Below are positions 8,870-16,253 of a stretch of 64,000 nucleotides of DNA, piece by piece (positions within the stretch are counted from its first letter, which is position 1; every line of letters starts with the position of its first letter). The notes under the pieces are model-generated. The model did no database searches, was not told the DNA's origin, and saw nothing but the letters and a program-made list of their open reading frames with translations. The position numbers and the translations under genes were made by a program. Source of the DNA: Sphingobacteriales bacterium 50-39 (GTDB lineage Bacteria > Bacteroidota > Bacteroidia > Chitinophagales > Chitinophagaceae); assembly GCA_001898505.1 (NCBI GenBank), contig MKTZ01000005.1, forward strand, positions 83,363 through 147,362, given 5' to 3'.

Positions 8870-8927
8870 CCTGCCCCCGGAGTAAGGCAGGAAAAGGGGA
8901 AGCCGAAAACCTTGCAACAGAGTAGGC
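8870..8927 (+). promoter_or_regulatory. conserved leader element upstream of precursor gene 1
   Basis: A six-base-pair hairpin (8870-8875 with 8886-8891, ten-base loop) precedes a block reading GGGGAAGCCGAAAACCTT and, after a short spacer, AGAGTAGGC. The same hairpin with a ten-base loop and the same blocks occur at 10028-10077 before precursor gene 4. GCC (8902-8904) can pair with GGC (8925-8927). It may be a structured RNA element in the transcript. Its function is unknown. Confidence 0.45.
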
Positions 8928-8956
8928 ACCATTACATAAACCTATCAATGTTTTTT

Positions 8957-9217
8957 ATGAAAAAGTCAAAAATCTTCATCGGCGCCGCTACTTTGATGTT
9001 GGCTGTTACTGCCTTTGTAGCTACTAAAGCAAATTACAAGAAATTCGCTACGTTCAGCACAGCTGTAACTGCAGCCGGCGGCGTAAAAGTTATCGGTTCC
9101 AGTATTTTCACTACTGTATCTTCTGCTGGCTCCCAGGCTTACTTAGCTACTGCTGGTGGTACAACTAAGGCTTTGTTTACCAAAGTCAACAGGACCAAGA
9201 TTGCTTATCTTAAGTAG
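8957..9217 (+). CDS. candidate precursor peptide 1 (86 aa, cysteine-free)
   Basis: The frame is open from 8858, but ATG at 8957 (MKKSKIFIGAATLML) is chosen because precursor 4 begins the same way after the same leader. Residues 1-25 are a basic then hydrophobic segment like a signal peptide or membrane leader. The remainder is rich in Ser/Thr (FATFSTAVTAAGG.., IFTTVSSAGSQAYL) and ends LFTKVNRTKIAYLK. It contains no cysteine. It starts 141 bp after the lanthionine synthetase gene and belongs to a family of six paralogues here. A modified peptide substrate is the best reading of this context. No known precursor family is recognised. Confidence 0.75.
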   Translation: MKKSKIFIGAATLMLAVTAFVATKANYKKFATFSTAVTAAGGVKVIGSSIFTTVSSAGSQAYLATAGGTTKALFTKVNRTKIAYLK

Positions 9218-9398
9218 TCCCGGTAAATTGGGAAACCAATTTGCTTCAAAACATGGCATTGCGCTGGTGTACACACCGGTGCAATGCTGTTTGTACATAC
9301 CTACCCATTTTCATAACTGTTGTTTAAAAAAGCAGGGCCGCAATAAGGGCAACCTTGTCAAACGCTGGTTGATTTGAACAATATCAACGCCATTAATT

Positions 9399-9659
9399 AT
9401 GAAAGTGACATTAATCCTGGCAAGCGGTATATTAACCATATTGAGTACGGCCGTCATTTTAGTAACGAGGGCAAATAAAAGGTTCACCGGGTTTTCTACT
9501 GCGGTAAACTGGAACGGCACGATCCGCGTAATTGGACCGAATATATTTACCACCGTAGCTGAACATGGAAGCCGCGCTTTCCTAGTAAGTGAGGGCGGTA
9601 CACAGGAATGGTACCTGTTCACTAAGGTTAACCGTACAAAGCTTGCGTACCTGAAATAA
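9399..9659 (+). CDS. candidate precursor peptide 2 (86 aa, cysteine-free)
   Basis: It is a paralogue of precursor 1 with a more divergent hydrophobic N-terminus (MKVTLILASGILTILSTAVI). The C-terminal part shares FSTAV, VIGPNIFTTVAEHGSRAFL and the identical ending LFTKVNRTKLAYLK. It contains no cysteine. A Gly-Gly occurs at SEGGTQEW, but the position is too near the C-terminus for a classical leader cleavage site. The N-terminus diverges freely while the C-terminus is conserved, the reverse of the usual RiPP pattern of conserved leader and variable core. Confidence 0.72.
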   Translation: MKVTLILASGILTILSTAVILVTRANKRFTGFSTAVNWNGTIRVIGPNIFTTVAEHGSRAFLVSEGGTQEWYLFTKVNRTKLAYLK

Positions 9660-9763
9660 AAACAACCCTGTCGTAACGGCGCAAAATTTCTGTAGCAGGA
9701 CCGGGGCCAACATAATTGGCACCGGAGGATGCTTATATTTTTCAAAAAAAACAATACGCTGTT

Positions 9764-10018
9764 ATGAAAAAAACGCATTTATTCGTTGTAATTGCCTTTG
9801 GTACATTATCTGTGACAGCCTTCCTGCGTGCCCAAGCCGGCAGGTTGCAAGCTGTCTTCCACACTGCCGTAACAGTCAACGGCATAAAGGTATACGCAAA
9901 CTTCACCACAAATATCAGCCGGGGCTGCCCAGTTTTCCTGCTAACCGCAGCGGGAACAGCAAGAACACTTTTTACAGCCCCATACAGGCTTAAACAGGCT
10001 TACCTAAAATGCAACTGA
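9764..10018 (+). CDS. candidate precursor peptide 3 (84 aa, two cysteines)
   Basis: ATG at 9764 (MKKTHLFVVIAFG) is chosen over 9716 because precursor 6 has the same start context, GCTGTTATGAAAAA. After the hydrophobic N-terminus it carries FHTAVTVNGIKVYANFTTN, then GCPVFLLTAAGTARTLFT and the ending KQAYLKCN. Precursors 3 and 6 form a subfamily with one Cys in a GCP motif and a second as the penultimate residue, so this pair could form a thioether or disulfide ring. Confidence 0.72.
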   Translation: MKKTHLFVVIAFGTLSVTAFLRAQAGRLQAVFHTAVTVNGIKVYANFTTNISRGCPVFLLTAAGTARTLFTAPYRLKQAYLKCN

Positions 10019-10027
10019 TGAATTGAA

Positions 10028-10077
10028 CCTGCACAAGATCCCGCAGGAGGGGATGCCGAAAACCTTTTAGAGTAGGC
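10028..10077 (+). promoter_or_regulatory. conserved leader element upstream of precursor gene 4
   Basis: This is the second copy of the element at 8870-8927. A five-base-pair hairpin (10028-10032 with 10043-10047, ten-base loop) is followed by GGGGATGCCGAAAACCTT and AGAGTAGGC. The downstream coding starts have diverged at many synonymous positions, yet these blocks are identical, which argues for selection. Confidence 0.45.
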
Positions 10078-10100
10078 GAAACTTGTAAACCTTATTTTTT

Positions 10101-10369
10101 ATGAAAAAGTCGAAAATTTTTATCGGTGCTGCCACAGTTGTGCTGGTGATAACTACATACTTCTCCGCAATAGCAAACTATAAAAAATTTGCCACCTTCT
10201 CTACAGCGGTCACCGCCGCCGGTAATGTCAGGATCATTGGGTTGAATATATTTACAACCATAGCTGCCCATGGCAACCAGGTGTTCCTCCTAATGGAGGA
10301 ACGCAGGAGTGGTATTTTTTCACAAAGGTAAACAGGGCAAAACCGGCCTACCTGAGAACAGGTATGTAA
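10101..10369 (+). pseudogene. candidate precursor peptide 4, frameshifted
   Basis: The ATG frame (MKKSKIFIGAATVVL..FATFSTAVTAAGN..IFTTIAAHGNQVFLLMEE) parallels precursor 1, then leaves the family sequence after FLLMEE and stops at 10331. In the +1 frame the family ending continues as QEWYFFTKVNRAKPAYLRTGM to a stop at 10367-10369. Comparison with precursor 2 (EGGTQEWYLFTK) places a net loss in the run GGAGGAACG near 10295-10305. It is therefore a recently broken paralogue, a sequencing error, or a programmed shift. The intact leader suggests recent decay. Confidence 0.75.
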
Positions 10370-10429
10370 ACAGAAATTATCGTCATGAATTTTTATTTCA
10401 ACGCAAACTACGACTATCAACTAATTACC

Positions 10430-10693
10430 ATGATTAAAAGAAAAATATCCGTCATTGCTGGCGCGGTAATCCTGGCTGCCCTCGCGGCCTCTGCCCGTAT
10501 GCATGCCGCAAAAAAGTTCGCAAGCTTTTGTACCTGCGTGACGGCTGCAGGCACGGCGCGCGTTAATGGCAGTACCAATATTTTCACAACCGTTTCCAGC
10601 GCAGGCTCACAGGCATACCTTTTTACGGTGCAAGGGACTTATAAGGTGCTGTTTACAAAAGTGAACAGGACAAAAATTTGTTACCTTAAATAG
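10430..10693 (+). CDS. candidate precursor peptide 5 (87 aa, three cysteines)
   Basis: ATG at 10430 (MIKRKISVIAGAVILAA) is preferred to 10385, which adds residues unlike the family. The peptide shows KKFASFCTCVTAAGTARV, IFTTVSSAGSQAYL and LFTKVNRTKICYLK. It is the only member with cysteines inside the first conserved block (FCTCV), at positions that are FST or FHT in the paralogues, plus one near the end. This change adds ring-forming options and suggests diversification of the array. Confidence 0.72.
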   Translation: MIKRKISVIAGAVILAALAASARMHAAKKFASFCTCVTAAGTARVNGSTNIFTTVSSAGSQAYLFTVQGTYKVLFTKVNRTKICYLK

Positions 10694-10929
10694 GCTTAAA
10701 AAGGTTACTGCGCCTAAATTTTCAAAAACGTACTGACCTTTACCGTGCTCTTATAAGAGAAGATGGGAATTACAATTGCACATCAGTTATCGCTCTGGTT
10801 TGTAGTGAGCTTCTTTTGAAAGCCATTTTTGACCTTATCGTAACGGCAAAAGAGATTCAATTAACAACTCGGTTCAATGGTGTTTTTTGAAAATCTGTCA
10901 TCCATTTTTTGTAATATTAAAACGCTGTT

Positions 10930-11184
10930 ATGAAAAAGAAGCCCCTGTTCATTGTTTTGGCCTTTGCAACGTTATCCGTAGCCGCATATCTGCGCGCAAA
11001 GGCTACAAAGCTGCAATTAACATTCCACACCGCAGTAACTGCGAACGGAGTAAGAGTGTATGCGAATTTCACGACAAATATGGCGGCGGGCTGCCCAACA
11101 TATTTGTTGACCGCGGGGGGTATGGCGAGGACATTGTTTACGGTCGCGTACCGGGTCAAACAGGCATACCTCGTCTGCAATTGA
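10930..11184 (+). CDS. candidate precursor peptide 6 (84 aa, two cysteines)
   Basis: It is closely related to precursor 3: MKKKPLFIVLAFATLSVAAYLRA, then FHTAVTANGVRVYANFTTN, GCPTYLLTAGGMARTLFT and the ending KQAYLVCN. The start context TTAAAACGCTGTTATGAAA matches that of precursor 3. A 236-bp gap separates it from precursor 5; no gene is seen there. It ends nine bases before the convergent subtilase gene. Confidence 0.72.
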   Translation: MKKKPLFIVLAFATLSVAAYLRAKATKLQLTFHTAVTANGVRVYANFTTNMAAGCPTYLLTAGGMARTLFTVAYRVKQAYLVCN

Positions 11185-11193
11185 GCAAGGCCC

Positions 11194-12801
11194 TTAGGGG
11201 TGCGCCTGGTATTTCGCTGCAAGCAGCAGCGCATTGTAGGTATTGACTATACCGCCCGAGCTACAGAGGTCGGCAAAGGGCCGGGTGATCCTGGCGGCAT
11301 TGCTTCCTGGTTGTATGACCGGGTGGCTCACCTTGTAAACAGATTGTCGGATGATGGCTGCCACCTGTGCAGCGGTGAGGTGGGGGAAGAGTTCCATAAT
11401 CAGGGCCGCAAGGCCTGCGACTACCGGTGTGGCCATGCTCGTACCGTTGAAATGCTCGTATTTTGAACCAGGTATGGTGGAATAGATCCTGACACCGGGG
11501 GCAAATACATCTACTGCTGCCCTGCCATAGTTGGAGAAAGGCGCGGCCAGGGTGGAATCGTCTGCCCAACCCGAAGCGCCAACATCCAGCCAGGCTTCAG
11601 CTTCGCCGGAGCCGTCCGCATAGTGTTTGTTGGGGAAAAAGGATTGCGTACCCAGTTGGTCAAGGTTCTTGCCGTCGTTCCCGGCAGCGTGAACGATCAG
11701 GACATTGTGTTGCATCGCGTATTTTACGGCAGCGTCTACGTCCTTCTTTCCCGGGCTGCCGTACAAGCCCAGGCTAAGGTTGATGACCCGTGCGCCATTG
11801 TCTACCGCGTACCGGATGGCAGACGCAAGGTTTGCGTCCACCATCTTTGGGTACAATGCGGAGTAGATTTTAATGGGCATGATGAGCACGCTGTCGGCAA
11901 TCCCATCCACGCTATCGCCGTTTTCACGGTTGGCAGCAATGATGCCGGCGATATGGGTGCCATGGAAGGTAAGGGGCTGGCTATGGTAAAAATCGTCTGT
12001 TGCAGAGAAGGTAAACACCCTGTCATAGCAGATGTTGGCGTTTTGTTCCAGGTACCCCGCGACGATACCGGCGCTATCGCTTCCGGTGGTAAGATGGCCA
12101 ACGCAAAATGCCAGGGATTGCCGCGCTTTGTCTATGGCCTCCGTTTTAAAACTGGCAAAATCGGGGTAGGCAGGAAGTTGGGCTAAAATGGCGTCGATGA
12201 TCCATTTATCTGAAGAATCCTTTTGCCGCCACTGCCGAAGCTGCGCGATCGTGGGGTTGTTTGATCCAATGTGTTCCTGCAGGGTGTCCATTATCCGCTG
12301 TGCTGATTTCACATCATCTAGTGAACGGGCCAGTTTTTCCCGGATGTCCTCGTAGTCTTTCCAAATTTTCCTGAACTGCTGGTACGGTAGCCGCAGCTCG
12401 GGCGGTACCGTAGTGTAGGACAGGCTGTCAAAGAATTGCTTTTTATGCTGGGCCAGGAAAACAAGGCTGTCACGGGAAACGGGCAGCCCTGCAAAATTCC
12501 ACCCGTGCACATCATCTGTATAGCCATTGTGGTCATCGTCCAGGTGATTGCCTGGGATCTCGCCGGGGTTTGCCCACAGATGCCCTTTCAGGTCGTGATG
12601 GCTGGTATCAATGCCGCTGTCTATTACCGCGACAATGACCTGGTACCGCTTTCCGGCAATAAGTTGTTTGTAGGCCTTCTCCGTGCTGGTGCCGGGTACC
12701 CCGTTTTCGAGCAGGTCCTTATTTTGCCAGTTATCCGATTGCGCCAGAGCGGCCCAGGGTATGGCTGCCAGCAGCCCGGTAATGAGCATCCATGTTTTCA
12801 T
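11194..12801 (-). CDS. secreted S8 (subtilisin-family) serine protease
   Basis: The 535-residue protein has a signal peptide (MKTWMLITGLLAAIPWAALA). The catalytic Asp is at about 61 (VIVAVIDSGIDTSHHDL), the His near 280 (FHGTHIAGIIAANREN) and the Ser near 455 (FNGTSMATPVVAGLAALI), so all triad residues are present. A long helical insertion of about 150 residues lies between Asp and His, common in Bacteroidota subtilases. No type IX sorting tail is seen. It is the last gene of the sigma/FecR/SusCD locus and lies tail to tail with the peptide array. It may degrade or mature peptides handled by that locus. Confidence 0.92.
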   Translation of the reverse strand: MKTWMLITGLLAAIPWAALAQSDNWQNKDLLENGVPGTSTEKAYKQLIAGKRYQVIVAVIDSGIDTSHHDLKGHLWANPGEIPGNHLDDDHNGYTDDVHGWNFAGLPVSRDSLVFLAQHKKQFFDSLSYTTVPPELRLPYQQFRKIWKDYEDIREKLARSLDDVKSAQRIMDTLQEHIGSNNPTIAQLRQWRQKDSSDKWIIDAILAQLPAYPDFASFKTEAIDKARQSLAFCVGHLTTGSDSAGIVAGYLEQNANICYDRVFTFSATDDFYHSQPLTFHGTHIAGIIAANRENGDSVDGIADSVLIMPIKIYSALYPKMVDANLASAIRYAVDNGARVINLSLGLYGSPGKKDVDAAVKYAMQHNVLIVHAAGNDGKNLDQLGTQSFFPNKHYADGSGEAEAWLDVGASGWADDSTLAAPFSNYGRAAVDVFAPGVRIYSTIPGSKYEHFNGTSMATPVVAGLAALIMELFPHLTAAQVAAIIRQSVYKVSHPVIQPGSNAARITRPFADLCSSGGIVNTYNALLLAAKYQAHP

Positions 12802-12820
12802 ACAGGCCTTTCTTGTCTGC

Positions 12821-13522
12821 TTAAAAGTGGTTTACCTGAAAAACGGTTAAGGGTGTAGGGGAATTGGGGTCCGAAGAACCTGCAATGACGACGCTGTTAT
12901 TCTTGTGATCCGTATAATACCATGTAAAGGTTGTCAGGAGGTCGCCGGTGGCGGGGTCGCGGATTTCAAAATTGTATCCGCCCGGGCCGTTAATGTCGGC
13001 GTTATATGGTACAAATGGGCTGACCCCTTTATAGGAAAGCGTGGCAACGTCGCCTTGTGTGCCTCCTTCCAGGTTAATCGCCAGTGCCTTGCTGTCTCCG
13101 GACAAATTGATAAATCGTACGCCGGCTGAATCGGAAGTAAAATTGACGATATTGTCCCTTAGCAGTAAGGTATCCGGATGGGTCGTATCCCCTGTTAGAT
13201 AAAGCGAATAGATGCCGCCGCTGGCAAAAGGTATGTCAGCTGTTAATATTGCTTTTGTCGTGTCGGTGTTCTGGATAATACTAACCGGCTTTGTGCCGCT
13301 GGGTGGCGAGTACAAGGAAAAACCGGTATAACCGAGAGATATTGAATTGGAAAAATATTTGGGCGCGTCCTTCGAGAATAGGACATATAAGCTATTCGAG
13401 GTCGGAATGGCGTTCACCACGACGACCGAGGCCGGTGTTACCGGGTTCACGGTTTTGGAACAGCCGGATAACGCAGCGGCTATCAGGATGGCGCAGGTGG
13501 TAAAGTAAGAACGGAAATTCAT
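12821..13522 (-). CDS. DUF4397-type lipoprotein
   Basis: The 233-residue protein has a lipobox (LIAAALSGCSK), so the mature protein is lipid-anchored at Cys21. It continues with TPASVVVVNAIPTSNSLYVLFSKD and repeated beta-strand motifs such as VRFINLSGDSKALAINLEGG, the pattern of DUF4397 surface proteins often found beside SusCD pairs. It ends with TPLTVFQVNHF. The gene sits 19 bp upstream of the subtilase gene and shares its operon. A ligand-binding or scaffolding role at the cell surface is likely; no substrate can be named. Confidence 0.75.
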   Translation of the reverse strand: MNFRSYFTTCAILIAAALSGCSKTVNPVTPASVVVVNAIPTSNSLYVLFSKDAPKYFSNSISLGYTGFSLYSPPSGTKPVSIIQNTDTTKAILTADIPFASGGIYSLYLTGDTTHPDTLLLRDNIVNFTSDSAGVRFINLSGDSKALAINLEGGTQGDVATLSYKGVSPFVPYNADINGPGGYNFEIRDPATGDLLTTFTWYYTDHKNNSVVIAGSSDPNSPTPLTVFQVNHF

Positions 13523-13549
13523 TTTAATGTGTTTAAACGTTTTAGATTA

Positions 13550-14740
13550 TTACCGGTTTTCCGCCGGTTCAGGGTTCAGGATGGTATCGAGATACCATCG
13601 AAGTTCAAGGCCGTAAACATCCCAGGCTACAATGTTTCCCTCCGTATCTAAAAGGACGTTCGTGGTGTTGGGGCCAGCCAATGACCCGAGTTCATGGTAC
13701 ACTGTGTCAACAACAGCCTCTCCTCTAAGGTCAATCACATTTTGCCAGGGGTACTGCTCTGTCTGAAGCGTTTGTTTCCAGGTGTCCAATTTTGTATCTG
13801 TCGATACTGCCACGACGTTCAGCCCTTTATTATGATATTGCTGGTACATCGCTTTTAACTCTGCATCAAAAGCAGCCCTGTTATAAGAATTGGTAGCCCA
13901 GAACCTCACCAGCGTCAGCTTGCCCTTCGAAGGAAGATCCTTCAGAGAAACAGTTTTGCCCTGGCCGTCCGGCAGGCTAAAATCAGGCATTTTTTTACCA
14001 ACCAGGAGGGGTAAGCGCTGTTGGAGCATTTTGCCTGGCACGCTTGCCCGTAGATGGCCATCCATCTGGTCGTAGACATCAGCCCAGCCGCCGTCGTGGT
14101 CACCGCCCTCATACATCGCCAGCAGGCCCGCGGCAGGGAGGAATAAGGGGTCCAGGTGGTTAAGAAAGCGGTTATTCAGGCCCTGGCGGATGCCTTTTCT
14201 TGCCCGCATCAGGCCGTCTACCAGTTTCCTGTCATACCCGATGGAGTCCCGGATTTTCTGCAGTTCATGGTCGATCATCCCGGTGGATTGGGAATACATG
14301 TCGTCTATAGCCCAGATCAGGTGAAAGGCTGTATTGGTAGGGCTGCCATCAGAAACCAGGATACGGTCCAGCAACTGCATCCGCTCTTTGCTGATATCTT
14401 TGTCATAGCGCAACTGGATAGCCTGGTTGTTGTCAATAAACATCCGGTACACATGGTCAATCCTCGGAAGCCACATCCAATATACTCTCGGCCCATCGGG
14501 TACATGGCCTTCGATATGAAATTCCCCATTTTTGACAAACGCCGAATCCCGGTGCACTTCGACCGCCTCTCCCGGGTTATATACCATCATATTCATCAGT
14601 ACTTTATCACCATCCTTCAAGCCGTTAATATGGCCGGTGAGTGAATAGCCGTCATTTTTTTGGGCAACTACAGAGATTGGGGACAGGGTTATTGTGATAG
14701 CGACAAGGTTAAGGAAAAGGTTTCTTTTTCCGTTGTACAT
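13550..14740 (-). CDS. TlpA-like protein with DUF4369 domain, CXXC motif missing
   Basis: The 396-residue protein has a signal peptide (MYNGKRNLFLNLVAITITLS). An N-terminal DUF4369 domain (GHINGLKDGDKVLMNM..FVKNGEFHIEGHV) is followed by a thioredoxin/AhpC-like domain from about residue 245 (KMPDFSLPDGQGKTVSLKDL). Where the family has a redox CxxC after FWA, this protein reads FWATNSYNR, so the classical disulfide chemistry is lost. Such proteins are frequent in SusCD loci of Bacteroidota. This one may act as a binding protein or chaperone. Confidence 0.82.
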   Translation of the reverse strand: MYNGKRNLFLNLVAITITLSPISVVAQKNDGYSLTGHINGLKDGDKVLMNMMVYNPGEAVEVHRDSAFVKNGEFHIEGHVPDGPRVYWMWLPRIDHVYRMFIDNNQAIQLRYDKDISKERMQLLDRILVSDGSPTNTAFHLIWAIDDMYSQSTGMIDHELQKIRDSIGYDRKLVDGLMRARKGIRQGLNNRFLNHLDPLFLPAAGLLAMYEGGDHDGGWADVYDQMDGHLRASVPGKMLQQRLPLLVGKKMPDFSLPDGQGKTVSLKDLPSKGKLTLVRFWATNSYNRAAFDAELKAMYQQYHNKGLNVVAVSTDTKLDTWKQTLQTEQYPWQNVIDLRGEAVVDTVYHELGSLAGPNTTNVLLDTEGNIVAWDVYGLELRWYLDTILNPEPAENR

Positions 14741-14777
14741 CGTTGTGGTGGTTTAATAGTTATAATATACTTTTTGG

Positions 14778-16244
14778 CTAATTATATCCTGGGTTTTGTA
14801 CCAGGTTGGGATCGGTAATAAGTTCTGTCGCAGGTATAGGCCATAGCTTGACCTCCGGGCGCCACCCTGCCCTGCTTCCCAGCACCGCGTCTGCCTCTCC
14901 TCTACGTTTCAGGTCGAACCAGCGGTGGCCCCATTCTGCAAAGAATTCAACCCGGCGCTCCTGGGCTATAGCCGCGAGAGTACCTGCCTGGTCAAGCGAT
15001 GGGTCCAGGTCGTTCAACCCAGCCCTGCGGCGAATCATGTTAATGTCGTCCTGCGCTCCTGCCAGGTCTGTACCTGTCTTTGCACGCGCCTCGGCGCGGA
15101 TGAGGTATTGTTCCGCATAGCGCAGCACCATATAGTACTCCGTAACGCCACCGGCAGTGCCCACTTTCACTTTGTATTTGAATGGGAAGAAATAGTACTT
15201 TCCACCAAATTTGGTACTGTCCACCCAGTCGCTGCGGCGAAGGTCGTTTGGTTCGAACACACCCAACAGGCCAGCCGTCAGGCTATAAGCAGCGCTCGAT
15301 GTATGGCTTGTGGGGATGAGGTTGGTACCTTCGACCGTGGCGTATTTATTGGTAGCTGCATCCTGGGTCTGCCATTGGAGGATGGCCTCATCGCTGTTCT
15401 TCAGGAATACGGAATCAGGGTCACCCGGCAGCCTGAACAGGCCGGAATTAATCATCAGGGATGCCTGCTGTTCGGCATTGGCCCAATCTCCTTTATACAG
15501 GTATACCCTTGCCAGCAAGGCGGTGGCTGCCCATTTGTTCGCGCGGATCTTCTCACCGCCCCCTGCCGAATAATCACTGGGCAAGGCTGCCTGGGCGTCC
15601 GTGAGGTCCTGTATAATCTGGCTATATACGCTATCTACAGGAGACCTTTTGAGCAGGTTGATCTTGGACCATTCGGATTGCGTCACGATGGGAATGTCAC
15701 CAAAGAGATTCACGAGGTAGAAGTGCGCAAAAGCCCGCAAGAATTTTGCCTCCCCCCTAAGTGTTGTCTTGAGCGCCGGCGATACCCCCTTTGAAGCGGA
15801 CAGGCTTTCAATCGCAGCATTGGCCTGGTAAATTTGGTTATAGGCAGGAGTCCAGAACGACATCCCTATCTGCCCATCCGTTGAAAGGAAAGAATATTTT
15901 TGGAACTGGGAGTATAAGAATCCGGCTATATTAAGCTCGTCGGAACTTGCCCCTCCCGCTATGGTAGTGAGCCCATTGGCGTACCGGAGATTGTAAAAAG
16001 TAGACCCGGAATTCATCTGGCTGTAAATGGAGGCAATGGCCGCATTGGCGTTGGGATCATTTTCGAACAATTTTTCTATTGTTATAGTATTATTTGGCTG
16101 GGGGATTTCCACCAACTTATTGCAGGAGCAAAAGAAAAGAATCAAGAAAGCAACAATCCACGGCCCCATTAAGAGCTCAATGAGTGTTTTCGTCCTGATA
16201 GTTGGTGCGAAGATCAATTTAATTATTTCAGAGCTGTAACGCAT
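14778..16244 (-). CDS. RagB/SusD-family outer-membrane lipoprotein
   Basis: The 488-residue protein has a lipobox in LILFFCSCNKLVEI. The SusD TPR-like fold is shown by NDPNANAAIASIYSQMNSG, AIESLSASKG, GEAKFLRAFAHFYLVNLFGDIPIVT and the C-terminal RRRAGLNDL..AIAQERRVEFFAEWGHRWFDLKRRG. It forms the lid that captures ligand for the SusC partner. The ATG at 16244 gives a long basic stretch before the lipoprotein signal; ATG at 16166 (MGPWIVAFLILFF) would give a normal signal and may be the true start. The gene starts nine bases after the susC stop. Confidence 0.94.
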   Translation of the reverse strand: MRYSSEIIKLIFAPTIRTKTLIELLMGPWIVAFLILFFCSCNKLVEIPQPNNTITIEKLFENDPNANAAIASIYSQMNSGSTFYNLRYANGLTTIAGGASSDELNIAGFLYSQFQKYSFLSTDGQIGMSFWTPAYNQIYQANAAIESLSASKGVSPALKTTLRGEAKFLRAFAHFYLVNLFGDIPIVTQSEWSKINLLKRSPVDSVYSQIIQDLTDAQAALPSDYSAGGGEKIRANKWAATALLARVYLYKGDWANAEQQASLMINSGLFRLPGDPDSVFLKNSDEAILQWQTQDAATNKYATVEGTNLIPTSHTSSAAYSLTAGLLGVFEPNDLRRSDWVDSTKFGGKYYFFPFKYKVKVGTAGGVTEYYMVLRYAEQYLIRAEARAKTGTDLAGAQDDINMIRRRAGLNDLDPSLDQAGTLAAIAQERRVEFFAEWGHRWFDLKRRGEADAVLGSRAGWRPEVKLWPIPATELITDPNLVQNPGYN

Positions 16245-16253
16245 ATAATTCTT

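Noticed and set aside
14925..15794. 289-codon plus-strand frame opposite susD
   Set aside because: It is antisense to a well-supported SusD gene with no own signal, start context or domain.
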